In this document: one piece after another, positions 47,520 to 56,451 of the stretch
Position numbering within the stretch: position 1 is the first letter of the stretch
How the letters are laid out: the number at the start of each line of letters is the position of its first letter
NCBI RefSeq assembly: GCF_020615385.1
Contig: NZ_JAJAVB010000002.1
Location: 579,636 to 643,635, forward strand
Reading direction: 5' to 3'
DNA length: 64,000 bases
Source: Jiella soli
Lineage (GTDB): Bacteria > Pseudomonadota > Alphaproteobacteria > Rhizobiales > Rhizobiaceae
Notes under the pieces: model-generated
What the model was told of the DNA's origin: nothing
The model's database searches: none
The model's input: only the letters and a program-made list of their open reading frames with translations
Made by a program: the position numbers and the translations under genes

Positions 47520-48895
47520 AACGCGTCCGGGCGCTGTTCGAGGGGAGCGACGTCGGCGAGCGCCAGGGCGGAGACGGCGGTCTCGGCCATCGTCGGCGAA
47601 TCCGAGACGAAGGGAATGACGTTTGAGAATGTCTCCGCCAAGCTCGGCACCTCATTGATCGCCCTCGGCCGAAGATCGAGGCCGGTGCGCGCCGCGATGA
47701 AGTCCTGCGCCTTGTCGCAATACCAGTCGGTGAAGCGCATGACGTAGGATTCTGAGTCTTCGCAATAGGGCCCGGGCTCATAGCCCAGCGAATTGACGCC
47801 GCGCTGGTTGAGCTCGACGAGATCGCGGTCCTGCCGGTTGGTGATGTTCCACAGATCGGTCAGCCGCTCGACATCGTAGTCGACGCCTTCCACCGCGTCC
47901 TGATGGACCAGCCATTTGCAGGTGACGAGCGTCTCGTTCCTCGCCGTCGGCATCGCGCTGAAATAGACGGTCGTGTCCGCCGTCGAATGGCAGAACGAGT
48001 GCGGCTCGATCGCCCAGCGCAGCGAGCCGACATCCGGCTCCTCGCCGGCGATCATCAGCTTCTTTACCGCCGGCTGTCCGTCCATTGTCAGGGACACCTG
48101 GCCCTCGCGCAGGGGGAAGCGCTCGACCTGCCACCACGGCCCGTCATAGGGCCCCTTCTGAAGGCCGCAGGCGGCGAGCCGCGCTTCGTAGGCCGCGTGG
48201 CGGGGATCACCCTCCTTGGCGAAGTGGTCGCCCCTCGCCTCGCCCACCGGGAAGGTGAGTGCGAGTTCGGGATGGCCGACCGCGCAGTGATAGCACTCGC
48301 GGGCGTTCTCCATCACGAGCTTCCAGTTGCCCTTCTCGACCAGCGTGTTCTGGTGGGCGAGCTTGGCCTCGTTCAGCCGGTGCGGGGCGAGCAGCGGCTC
48401 CAGATGCGCGCGGAACCGGTCGAAGGCAGGCGCGCGATCCGCCATGCAGACGAAGATCGCGCCGGCGACCTCCTCCAGATGAATCGGCTTCAGCCCATGC
48501 TGGGAGGGATCGAAGCTCTCCTGCATGTTCTTGGCGTGGACGAGCTTGCCGTCGAGGCCGTAGACCCACTGATGATAGGGGCAGGTCAGGCGGGCCCGGG
48601 CCGAGGCGCCGTCGGCGCAGACCTGGGCGCCGCGATGCCGGCAGGAATTGTGGAAGGCCTTCAGTTCGCCGTCACGATCCCTGGTGATCACCACCGGAGA
48701 CGCGCCCACCGTCAGCGCCAGCGTGCCGCGCGGCCGCGGGATCTCGCAGGTGAAGCCGGCGAGGATCCAGGACTGGCCGAAGATCGCCTCGAGATCGAAG
48801 GCGAGGACGTCGGGGCTGTTGTAGAGAGCCTGAGGCAGCGCGTGACCCGGCTTGCGCTGGGCGAAGACTGCCGCGATGTTGGACAGGTCGAGCAT
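47516..48895 (-). CDS. Rieske non-heme iron oxygenase, GbcA/stachydrine demethylase-like
   Basis: A 459-residue ring-hydroxylating-type oxygenase alpha subunit. The Rieske cluster uses Cys-x-His in NSCRHRGAQVC and Cys-x2-His in LTCPYHQW. The mononuclear iron site has the two histidines of ECYHCAVGHPEL and an Asp in the C-terminal domain. This ECYHCxxxHPEL form is typical of oxygenases that demethylate quaternary amines such as glycine betaine and stachydrine. AGAGGAGG precedes ATG 48895. It is the first gene of the minus-strand operon, divergent from the LysR gene. No reductase partner gene is in the window. Confidence 0.85.
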   Translation of the reverse strand: MLDLSNIAAVFAQRKPGHALPQALYNSPDVLAFDLEAIFGQSWILAGFTCEIPRPRGTLALTVGASPVVITRDRDGELKAFHNSCRHRGAQVCADGASARARLTCPYHQWVYGLDGKLVHAKNMQESFDPSQHGLKPIHLEEVAGAIFVCMADRAPAFDRFRAHLEPLLAPHRLNEAKLAHQNTLVEKGNWKLVMENARECYHCAVGHPELALTFPVGEARGDHFAKEGDPRHAAYEARLAACGLQKGPYDGPWWQVERFPLREGQVSLTMDGQPAVKKLMIAGEEPDVGSLRWAIEPHSFCHSTADTTVYFSAMPTARNETLVTCKWLVHQDAVEGVDYDVERLTDLWNITNRQDRDLVELNQRGVNSLGYEPGPYCEDSESYVMRFTDWYCDKAQDFIAARTGLDLRPRAINEVPSLAETFSNVIPFVSDSPTMAETAVSALALADVAPLEQRPDAL

Positions 48896-48985
48896 CGTGC
48901 CTCCTCTGGATGCACGAAGCTTGGCAGCCGCCCATGCGGCTATCAAATATCATTTTTGCATTGCCCTATCGAATTGAGGCAAACC

Positions 48986-50008
48986 ATGGCGGTCCGAGCA
49001 TTCGAGCCGGTCGACGATGCCCGCGGAAAGCCGAAGCTCCAGCCGGGCGAGGCAGGCGAAGGGGCGGCGCGGCTTTGGCTGCCACTCAACGCGCTGCGCG
49101 CCTTCGAAGCGGTCGCGGAACGCCTGAGCTTCACCGGTGCGGCGGCCGCGCTCCACATCTCGCAGAGCGCGCTCAGCCGCCATGTCGGCCGGCTGGAGGA
49201 ACTCATCGGCTGCAAGCTTCTGGAGCGCCGGCCGCAGGGCCTCGTCCTGACCCAGGCGGGCGCGGCCCTGCTGCCGGTCGTCTCCAAGTCCTTCGACCGT
49301 ATCGAGGCGACGATGGAAACGCTGCGCCGCAAGGCGGGCAGCGGTCCGCGCATGCTGCGCGTCCACATGCCGCCGACCTTCATGAACGTCTCGGGCCTGT
49401 CGCTGCTGCGCGAGTTCCGCCTGTCCTTCCCGGAAGTCGCGATCGACCTGTTTTCCTCGAACGGAATCGGCCTGCCGCCGGCGCGGGGCTCGGACATCGC
49501 CGTGGTGTTCGACCGGCCGAAGCTCGACGACGTCGTGCGCGACCCGCTGTGGATGATCAGCCAGACGCCCGCCTGCGCCCCGGAAGTCGCCGAGCGATGC
49601 AAGGGCATGGACCTTGCCGCCTTCCTGAAAAGCAACGAGCTCCTGCACACGCGGCTCGAGGGCGAGCCCTTTGGCGCGCTGTGGTCAGCCTATGCAAGGC
49701 ATTTTTCCGTCGACATACCGCCGAGAAGCGGCCTCGCCTTCGATTCCGAGGCCCTGGCGGTCCAGTGGGCGCTCGCCGGCAATGGCATCGTCCTCGTCGA
49801 CATCAACATGTTCGCCAAGGAGATCGCCGAAGGCCGCCTGGTGACGCCGTTCGACGCCACCCGCCTGAGCGGCTTCGGCTATTATCTGGCGGTCCATCCC
49901 GACGACATGTCGGACCCGGCAATCGCGCTGTTCCGTTCCTGGGTGATCCAGCGCTTCGCCCGCGTCTCGTCATCGAGCCCGGCCGCCGGCACGAATCTGC
50001 GGCCTTGA
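48986..50008 (+). CDS. LysR-family regulator divergent from the Rieske operon
   Basis: A 340-residue LysR-type regulator. The winged helix-turn-helix is at about 32-92 (LNALRAFEAVAERLSFTGAA, ISQSALSRHVGRLEELIG, LTQAGAALLP), after a 30-residue Gly/Pro-rich extension, and the effector domain is at about 120-325. The form resembles GcvA-type proteins (VxWALAGNGIVLVD). It is transcribed divergently from the Rieske gene across 90 bases that contain an AT-rich stretch at 48941-48960, the expected operator location. It probably controls the operon in response to the substrate. GAGG precedes ATG 48986. Confidence 0.9.
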   Translation: MAVRAFEPVDDARGKPKLQPGEAGEGAARLWLPLNALRAFEAVAERLSFTGAAAALHISQSALSRHVGRLEELIGCKLLERRPQGLVLTQAGAALLPVVSKSFDRIEATMETLRRKAGSGPRMLRVHMPPTFMNVSGLSLLREFRLSFPEVAIDLFSSNGIGLPPARGSDIAVVFDRPKLDDVVRDPLWMISQTPACAPEVAERCKGMDLAAFLKSNELLHTRLEGEPFGALWSAYARHFSVDIPPRSGLAFDSEALAVQWALAGNGIVLVDINMFAKEIAEGRLVTPFDATRLSGFGYYLAVHPDDMSDPAIALFRSWVIQRFARVSSSSPAAGTNLRP

Positions 50009-50015
50009 CCGAGGC

Positions 50016-51773
50016 TCAGAAGAGCATGGCCGAGATGTCGTCGTCCGCGTCCCCGCCGCCGGCAGGCGCAGCATCGGCCGGCGCGGGGGTCCCGAGAAGA
50101 CCGTCGTGGATCTGGCGTTCGACCTCCATCGTATAGGAGGCGCGAAGCCGGGCGAAGAGGGCCTGCTCCTCCTCGGAGAGGGCCGGAACGCCGGCCGTCT
50201 CGTCGGCAACGTCGCCCGCCAGATCGGCCTCGATGGCGTCCAGTTCCTCGACCAGCCCGTCCAGGCGGCCGAGCGCGGCGCCGGCATCGGATGTGAGCGA
50301 CGCGACGCGGTCGCCGAGTTCGCCGAGAACCGTCCCCACCGTCTGCAGCTTTCCGTCTGCCGTCTGGAGGAGACCGAGGCTGCGCTCGGCATCGGCGATC
50401 AGCTTCGCCATGCTCGACTCTTCCGACGCCGCTCGCAGTTCGGCGAGTTCTGCCGCACCGGTGCCGAGTTCGGAGAGCGCCTCGGCTACCGATTCCGACC
50501 GCGTCACCATCTCGCCGACCAGATCGCGCATCTGCAGGGAGACGACGCCGAGCGCCTTGCCCTCCTGCCCGAGCTTGGAACAGGTGACGGCGGTGTTCAG
50601 GCTGACGAGGCGCATCTCGAATTCCAACGTGCGCATCTCGCTGGAGCAGGCGCTGAACATCTCGACATCGTCGCTGACCGTCTGGGCCAGAGCCTCGACA
50701 TGGCGATGCTCCGTCTCCGAGACAGTCAGTTCCTCGGCCGCCCGGGAGATGTCCGCGGCGAGGCGCTTGGTGCCGGGGCCCTCGGAGCCGCTCCCCTGCT
50801 TGAGTTCGTTCTTCAGGGTCTTGAAGGAGCGATCGATCCGGCGCGACAGGACGAGGATCGCGTCACGGATGCGGCCGGTCTCCTCGACGAGATGGTCGCG
50901 CGTGTTCTCGAGCTGCGCCAGCTGCAGGCGAAGGATCGTCGGCGCCGCCGCCGGTTCGTCGTCGACCACAGCGAGGCCGGCGGAGACATGCTCCAGACGC
51001 TGGCGGGTGTTGTCGCCGATCTGCATCGAGGCGACGATGGTCGAGACCTCCTGCGCGACCGCCTTGGAGATGCTCGCGGCGGACGAGCCGACATTGGCGG
51101 CCTGATCGCGCTCGCCGACCGCGCCGGCAAGGTCGGCCTCGATCCGTTCCCGGAGGTGTTCCGTCGCATTGCGGAAGTTCTGCTCGAAGGCCTCGCTCCT
51201 GGCGGCGGCATTCACGAGAAGCGTCCGCAGCCGGCTCTGCCCCTTCTGCAACTCGCCCACCACGGACGAAGCGCGCTGCGCCAGTTCGAGGACATCGTCG
51301 GTGAAGACGGCCAGCTCGGAATTGCCCTCGTTGCGCATGCCGGCCGCGGTGACCCTGGCATTGATCGCGATCGCGGAGATCATCGCCACCGTCTGGCGCA
51401 GATCGTCGATCCGGGGAGCGGCGGTCCGCAGCGCCCGGGTCAGCCGCTGGATCAGCATGCGCTCCTGGTGCAGCCGATCGACGAGATGGAGGCATTCGCC
51501 GACGAGGTTGCGGATGGCGGCTTCCGCCGAGGCGACTTCGGGGCTGGCGTGAGCCTCGGTGACGGCCGCAAAGGCGGACTGCATCTCGCCGAGAACGCCG
51601 AGGCATGTGAGGAGGCGCTCGCCGAGACCGAGGAAGATCTGCTCGATCGCGGCGATCGTCCCGCTCAGCCCTTCGCGCTGCCTGCGGAGCGAATTGGTCG
51701 GCCCGCCCGAGAGGGACAATGGCATCGCCTCGTCGTCGAACATGTCGGGACGGACGGCGGCAAGTGCACTCAT
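50016..51773 (-). CDS. Soluble chemotaxis-type signalling protein with two degenerate MCP hairpins
   Basis: A 585-residue, mostly helical protein with no signal peptide or membrane segment. Residues about 127-175 (MISAIAINARVTAAG, VFTDDVLELAQRAS) and about 380-417 (LVSLNTAVTCSKLGQEGKAL, VVSLQMRDLVGEM) each look like the tip of an MCP signalling hairpin. They lack the canonical E-A-A-R-A-G-E sequence that contacts CheA and CheW. It ends in an acidic tail with ISAMLF. The ATG overlaps the cheB stop (ATGA), so it is the last gene of the che operon. It may be a cytoplasmic receptor or an adaptor; no function is known to me. Confidence 0.7.
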   Translation of the reverse strand: MSALAAVRPDMFDDEAMPLSLSGGPTNSLRRQREGLSGTIAAIEQIFLGLGERLLTCLGVLGEMQSAFAAVTEAHASPEVASAEAAIRNLVGECLHLVDRLHQERMLIQRLTRALRTAAPRIDDLRQTVAMISAIAINARVTAAGMRNEGNSELAVFTDDVLELAQRASSVVGELQKGQSRLRTLLVNAAARSEAFEQNFRNATEHLRERIEADLAGAVGERDQAANVGSSAASISKAVAQEVSTIVASMQIGDNTRQRLEHVSAGLAVVDDEPAAAPTILRLQLAQLENTRDHLVEETGRIRDAILVLSRRIDRSFKTLKNELKQGSGSEGPGTKRLAADISRAAEELTVSETEHRHVEALAQTVSDDVEMFSACSSEMRTLEFEMRLVSLNTAVTCSKLGQEGKALGVVSLQMRDLVGEMVTRSESVAEALSELGTGAAELAELRAASEESSMAKLIADAERSLGLLQTADGKLQTVGTVLGELGDRVASLTSDAGAALGRLDGLVEELDAIEADLAGDVADETAGVPALSEEEQALFARLRASYTMEVERQIHDGLLGTPAPADAAPAGGGDADDDISAMLF

Positions 51774-52915
51774 GAGGCAATCCTGGAAGTCTGGGCGGTT
51801 CCGGGGCAATGTCGTAGGATCTCGTCGGCCATCTTCTGCAGCGGCAGGACCTTGCAGGCCGCATCCAGCTCGATCGCCTCGCGCGGCATGCCGAACACGA
51901 TGCTGGTTTCCTCGTCCTGCGCGACCGTGTGGCATCCCATCGTCCTGAGCTCCTTGAGTCCCCGGGCGCCGTCGTCCCCCATGCCAGTGAGGAGGACACC
52001 CATCGCGTTCGCACCCGCATTCTGCGCGGCGGAGCGAAAGAGGACGTCGACCGACGGGCGATGGCGGCAGACATAGGGCCCGTCCTGGATCGCGACGGTG
52101 TAGCGGCTGCCGGTCCGGCGCAGCAGCATGTGCCGGTTGCCCGGCGCGATCAGGACGCGGCCGGCGATCACCAGATCACCGTCCTCGGCCTCCTTCACCG
52201 CCACCTGGCAGATGCCGTCGAGCCTGCGGGCGAAGGCCATGGTGAACTTTTCCGGCATGTGCTGGACGATCAGGATGGCCGGGCTCGCCGCCGGCAATTT
52301 GGTCAGCACCGCCGCCAGGGCCTCGGTACCTCCGGTCGAGGCGCCGATGCAGACGATCGGATCGGTCTTCGGGATCGATCGCTTGAGCGAGGCCGCCCGC
52401 GCGTCCGACACCGGCGGGAGCACGACATCGGCGAGATGCTTCGCCTCGACCACCAGCTTGGGCTGGCGCTGCAGGCCGGCGCGCACCTTGGCATGAGCCG
52501 CGGCCTTGGCGACGTCGCAGATCAGCATGCGGGAATCGTTGAGGTACTGCGCCGTGTCCACCCGCGGCTTGGTGATCACGTCGACGGCGCCGGCGGCCAA
52601 GGCCTCCATCATCACGTCGGACCGGTCGCTGGCAAGACTGGAGCAGATGACGACAGGGATCGGACGCTGGCCCATGATCTTCTTCAGGAAGGTCAGGCCG
52701 TCCATGCGCGGCATCTCGATGTCGAGGAACAGGACGTCGGGAATTTCGCGGCGGATCTTCTCGGCGGCGAGATAGGGATCGGCGGCCGTCCCCATCACCT
52801 CGATCTCGGGATCATCCGAGAGAATGGCGCTGAGCGTCGTGCGAACGGAGGCGGAATCGTCGACGATCAGGACCCGGATCTTCTCGCCACTGTTCCTTGA
52901 GGCTTGGCTCGCCAT
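51770..52915 (-). CDS. cheB: Protein-glutamate methylesterase CheB
   Basis: A 381-residue chemotaxis methylesterase. The receiver domain (about 13-130) has VLIVDDSASVR and phospho-acceptor Asp in LFLDIEMPRMDG. The catalytic domain (about 190-365) has the Ser of CIGASTGGTEA, the His of IVQHMPEKF and the Asp of TGMGDDGARG. It removes methyl groups from MCPs, driven by phosphorylation from CheA. It lies 10 bases after cheR and overlaps the following soluble MCP-like gene by 4 bases. ATG 52915 starts directly before the receiver domain. Confidence 0.95.
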   Translation of the reverse strand: MASQASRNSGEKIRVLIVDDSASVRTTLSAILSDDPEIEVMGTAADPYLAAEKIRREIPDVLFLDIEMPRMDGLTFLKKIMGQRPIPVVICSSLASDRSDVMMEALAAGAVDVITKPRVDTAQYLNDSRMLICDVAKAAAHAKVRAGLQRQPKLVVEAKHLADVVLPPVSDARAASLKRSIPKTDPIVCIGASTGGTEALAAVLTKLPAASPAILIVQHMPEKFTMAFARRLDGICQVAVKEAEDGDLVIAGRVLIAPGNRHMLLRRTGSRYTVAIQDGPYVCRHRPSVDVLFRSAAQNAGANAMGVLLTGMGDDGARGLKELRTMGCHTVAQDEETSIVFGMPREAIELDAACKVLPLQKMADEILRHCPGTAQTSRIAS

Positions 52916-52925
52916 CGATCGCTCC

Positions 52926-53810
52926 CTAGGATTTCTGGAAGATGGTCGGTCCGACCTGCCGCACATTCGCCTCCACGACGACCATCGACTCGGAATGACC
53001 GACGACGAGGTAGCCGCCCGGGCGCAAATGCCCGACAAGACGGGAGACGACTGCTTCCTGATCGGCTTTCTCGAAATAGATCAAAACGTTGCGCAGAAAG
53101 ATGATGTCCACGTCCCGATCATAGGGGTAATTTGTATCCATCAGGTTCATGCGATCGAAGCGTGCACAGCGACGCAGTTCCGGGACGATCCGGACCTCGC
53201 CGCGAAGCTCCGGCGTGCGGCTGTCCATCACGTATCGCTGACGCTTGTCGCGAGGGACCGGATCCATGACCTCGGCCGGATAGATCGCGCGCCGGGCCTG
53301 TGCGAGCACGATGGTCGAGATGTCCGTCCCGAGGATCGCATAGCTGAAATCGCGGCGCCTGCGCAGGACATCCTCCAGCACCATCGCGATCGACCAGGCT
53401 TCCGCTCCATTGGAACTGGCCGCGCTCCAGACCTTCAGGAGCGGGCGCCGGCGCGGCTGCGCGAGCAGCGCATCCACCATGTGGTTCTCCATGAAGTGGA
53501 GATGCTCGGGTTCGCGGAAGAAGTCGGTCTTGTTGGTCGTCACCACGTCGATGAGATGCGTGATCTCACTGTCGAGCCCGCCCTCGTCGAACAGGAAACG
53601 GCAATAGGCGGTGAGGTTCGGCTTGTTCACGGCGCGCATCCGCTTGCGCAGCCGACCCTCGATCATCAGCCGCTTGGCGGGCGGAAGCTTGATGCCCGTC
53701 TGCCGCGTCACCAGGCTGGCCAGCCGTGTGAAATCCTCCGGCGCGATCTGGTCGAGCGTGGAGACGTCGGGCACGAACCTGGCCCCCACGCGTGCGGTCT
53801 GGAGTTGCAT
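52926..53810 (-). CDS. cheR: MCP methyltransferase CheR
   Basis: A 294-residue SAM-dependent methyltransferase. The N-terminal helical domain (about 20-75; PEDFTRLASLVTRQTGIKL) is followed by the catalytic domain. It has LKVWSAASSNGAEAWSIAM (SAM motif I), NKTDFFREPEH, FLRNVLIYF and a terminal PGGYLVVGHSES. The ATG at 53810 is used because AAGGAA lies 7 bases upstream; a TTG at 53828 would extend it by 6 codons over that site. It adds methyl groups to MCP glutamates, opposing CheB encoded next. Confidence 0.95.
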   Translation of the reverse strand: MQLQTARVGARFVPDVSTLDQIAPEDFTRLASLVTRQTGIKLPPAKRLMIEGRLRKRMRAVNKPNLTAYCRFLFDEGGLDSEITHLIDVVTTNKTDFFREPEHLHFMENHMVDALLAQPRRRPLLKVWSAASSNGAEAWSIAMVLEDVLRRRRDFSYAILGTDISTIVLAQARRAIYPAEVMDPVPRDKRQRYVMDSRTPELRGEVRIVPELRRCARFDRMNLMDTNYPYDRDVDIIFLRNVLIYFEKADQEAVVSRLVGHLRPGGYLVVGHSESMVVVEANVRQVGPTIFQKS

Positions 53811-53953
53811 CAATTGTTCCTTCGGCAAAAGGCCGCGAGCCGGCCCGGGCAGCGCAGGGCGGGAGAGGCGGAGGCGGCGCTGGCGGCGGCCCCGCCCCGA
53901 TCCTGCGGTGCAGCGCAGGCTGGCGAGATTTCAGCGATCGACCGGCCCGGCCC

Positions 53954-54418
53954 TCAGGCCGCGACGTCCGGTTCGGGCGCGCTTTCTTCCGAGAAGAGGC
54001 GGTCGAGGTCGAAGACGGTGACGAAGGCGTCGTTGCGCCGGCCGACCCCAGCGACGCCGTCAGCCTGCCACCGGGTCCCCATTCGGGCGGGAGGCTCGAG
54101 CGGGCCGTCGAGCGACGCCACTTCGAAGACGCGGTCGGCTCTCAGCGCCACCTTGCGCTGCGTCCCGTCGATCGCGACCTCGAGCACGATGATCCGCGTG
54201 TCGAGCGTGTCCTCCGCCGGCGGCATGGCGAGCCGAAGGCGCAGGTCGGTGACCGGAACGCTCTGGCCGCGCACGTCGATGACACCGAGGAAATCGGCGG
54301 GCGCGCGGGGCATCTTCGCAAGCGGCTGCGGCTCCAGGATCTCCTGCACCTGGGCAACCGGGACCGCGAAAAGGGAATCGGCGACTCCCAAGGTCACATA
54401 CTGCGTCTGGTCGGCCAT
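53954..54418 (-). CDS. cheW: Chemotaxis coupling protein CheW, second copy
   Basis: A 154-residue single-domain CheW. QYVTLGVADSLFAVPVAQVQ, MPRAPADFLGVIDVRGQSVP and a C-terminal strand near DAFVTVFDLDRLF give the complete CheW fold. It bridges receptors and CheA in the array. It lies between the upstream MCP (68 bases) and cheR. The operon also has a cheW before the first MCP at 58830. The two differ clearly in sequence, so they are not a recent duplication. Confidence 0.93.
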   Translation of the reverse strand: MADQTQYVTLGVADSLFAVPVAQVQEILEPQPLAKMPRAPADFLGVIDVRGQSVPVTDLRLRLAMPPAEDTLDTRIIVLEVAIDGTQRKVALRADRVFEVASLDGPLEPPARMGTRWQADGVAGVGRRNDAFVTVFDLDRLFSEESAPEPDVAA

Positions 54419-54486
54419 CTCGATTTCCTCGCATCAGATTGGGCGTCGCCTGCGGCTGGCGCCGCAGGCGGATTTGGGCGCGGACG

Positions 54487-56451
54487 CTATGCGGCGTGGC
54501 CATTGCGGGTGAAGCGGCTGTCTAGCTCGTCGCCGCCATCGTTCATGTCGATCTCGAAGCCGCCGCCCTGGACCTTCCCGCCGCGCCTTGCCGCGGGCAT
54601 GGACGGCACCGCCGCCCGGATGGTCTCCTGCATGTCCGCGACACCGAGGCCGGCCTTCCTCTTGGCGGCAGTCGACTTGCGCGGCGCTGGGCTCTCCGCA
54701 AGCTCGCCGTCGACGGTTCCGTCGATTCGGAAGTAGGCGATCGCCTGCTGCAGCTGGTCGGCCTGGCTCGCCAGCTCCTCCGAGGTCGAGGCCATTTCCT
54801 CGGCCGCGGAGGTGTTCTGCTGGGTCACCTTGTCGAGCTGCTGGATCGCCGTGTTGATCTGGGCGGCACCGGCATTCTGTTCGCGGCTTGCATTGGAGAT
54901 CTCCGCCACCAGTTCGGCCGTGCGCTGGATGTCCGGCACAAGCCGCGCCAGCATCTCGCCTGCCTCCTGAGCGGCCTTGACCGTATCGCCGGAAAGCCCG
55001 GAGATCTGCTGCGCCGCCGCCTGGCTGCGCTCGGCGAGCTTGCGCACCTCAGAGGCAACGACCGCAAAGCCACGCCCGTGTTCGCCGGCCCGCGCCGCCT
55101 CGACCGCCGCGTTCAGCGCCAGAAGGTCGGTCTGGCGGGCGATCTCCTGGACGATCAGGATCTTCTCCGCGATCGTCTCCATCGCCTTCACCGCCTTCTC
55201 GACCGCCTCGCCGCTCGCCTGGGCGTCCTTCGCGGACTTGCGGGCAATCGTCTCGGTCTGCTGGGCGTTGTCGGCGTTCTGCTTGATGTTGGAAGCCATC
55301 TCTTCCATCGACGAGGACGCTTCCTCGGTCGAGGAGGCCTGCTCCGTCGCACCCTGGGAGAGTTCTTCGGAGCTCGCGGAGAGCTGCTGGCTGCCCGAAG
55401 AGACGTTGTGGGCGGCGGACAGTGCGTCGGCGATGATCCCGCGCAGTCGCTGGACCATGCTCTGCAGTGCCAGACCGAGCGTGTCCTTGTCCGACAGAGG
55501 CTTCGGCTCGACCGTCAGATCGCCGGCAGCGATCCGGTCCGCGACGGCCGCGGACTGCCGCAGGTTCTCGACCATCTGGCGGAGCGAGAGGTTGAGCGTG
55601 TCCTTGTCCGACAGGGGCTTGGGCTGCGCCGAAAGATCGCCGGCAGCGATCTGGTCGGCGACGCCGGCAGCGCCCTTGAGGTTCGCGATCATGCCCTTGG
55701 CGTTGGCAAGGAGGCTCGTCGTGTCGCCCTTGGCCGTGTTGACCTCCACGGCGAGATTTCCGACCGCGATCTCCCGGATGATGGAGACGGTGTAGTCGGG
55801 CTCGCCGCCGAGCTGCTTCAGGATGCTACGGCTGACGAAGACGGCGACGGCGATGCCGACGATGACCGCGAAGGCGATCATCGACAGGACGATCATGCGG
55901 GCGTTCGCATAGTCGACGGTCGCGGCGTCGCTCGCCGCCTTGCCCGCATCCCTGTTCATTCTGACGAGCTGCAGCATGTCCGCCGAGAAATCGTCGAACA
56001 GCTCGCGCGAGTTATCCAAAGCCGCGACGGCCTGTTCATTCTGGTTCTGCCGCGACAGAGCGAGCATCTGCTCGTGCAGCGTCATGTATCGCTTGAACTT
56101 GCCGGAAAACTGCTCATAGAGCGCCCGCTCCTCGGGCGAGGAGATGAGCGCCTCATAGATCGCCCTGTGCTTGTCCATGGAGACGAGCAGCTTCTCGATT
56201 TCCACTTCCACGCTGCGCATCGTCGCCGGATCGAGGGAGGACACGTGCCGATATTCGAGGATCCGGAAATCGGACGTGTCGGTGTTGATGCGATTGACCG
56301 AGTCGACGCTCGGCAGCCAGTTCTCCGCGATCACGGTCGATGCGTCGTTGATGTCGCTCATCTTGATGATCGCCAGGCCCCCCAGCGCCATCATCAGGAC
56401 GAGCAGCGAGCCGAATGCGGCCGCAAATTTCGCCTTCAGTGAAAGTTTCAT
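54487..56451 (-). CDS. Methyl-accepting chemotaxis protein with tandem HAMP-like repeats
   Basis: A 654-residue transmembrane MCP. TM1 is at about 8-29, a periplasmic four-helix-bundle sensor at about 30-190 and TM2 at about 190-212. Two HAMP-like repeats follow (about 250-345; each contains [10 protein letters not shown] or [10 protein letters not shown] and KPLSDKDTL). The signalling domain is at about 350-580 with [22 protein letters not shown] tip. The C-terminus ends in [11 protein letters not shown], shared with the other MCP. The DNA of the signalling region is nearly identical to that of the neighbour at 56725. Ligand unknown. Confidence 0.93.
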   Translation of the reverse strand: MKLSLKAKFAAAFGSLLVLMMALGGLAIIKMSDINDASTVIAENWLPSVDSVNRINTDTSDFRILEYRHVSSLDPATMRSVEVEIEKLLVSMDKHRAIYEALISSPEERALYEQFSGKFKRYMTLHEQMLALSRQNQNEQAVAALDNSRELFDDFSADMLQLVRMNRDAGKAASDAATVDYANARMIVLSMIAFAVIVGIAVAVFVSRSILKQLGGEPDYTVSIIREIAVGNLAVEVNTAKGDTTSLLANAKGMIANLKGAAGVADQIAAGDLSAQPKPLSDKDTLNLSLRQMVENLRQSAAVADRIAAGDLTVEPKPLSDKDTLGLALQSMVQRLRGIIADALSAAHNVSSGSQQLSASSEELSQGATEQASSTEEASSSMEEMASNIKQNADNAQQTETIARKSAKDAQASGEAVEKAVKAMETIAEKILIVQEIARQTDLLALNAAVEAARAGEHGRGFAVVASEVRKLAERSQAAAQQISGLSGDTVKAAQEAGEMLARLVPDIQRTAELVAEISNASREQNAGAAQINTAIQQLDKVTQQNTSAAEEMASTSEELASQADQLQQAIAYFRIDGTVDGELAESPAPRKSTAAKRKAGLGVADMQETIRAAVPSMPAARRGGKVQGGGFEIDMNDGGDELDSRFTRNGHAA

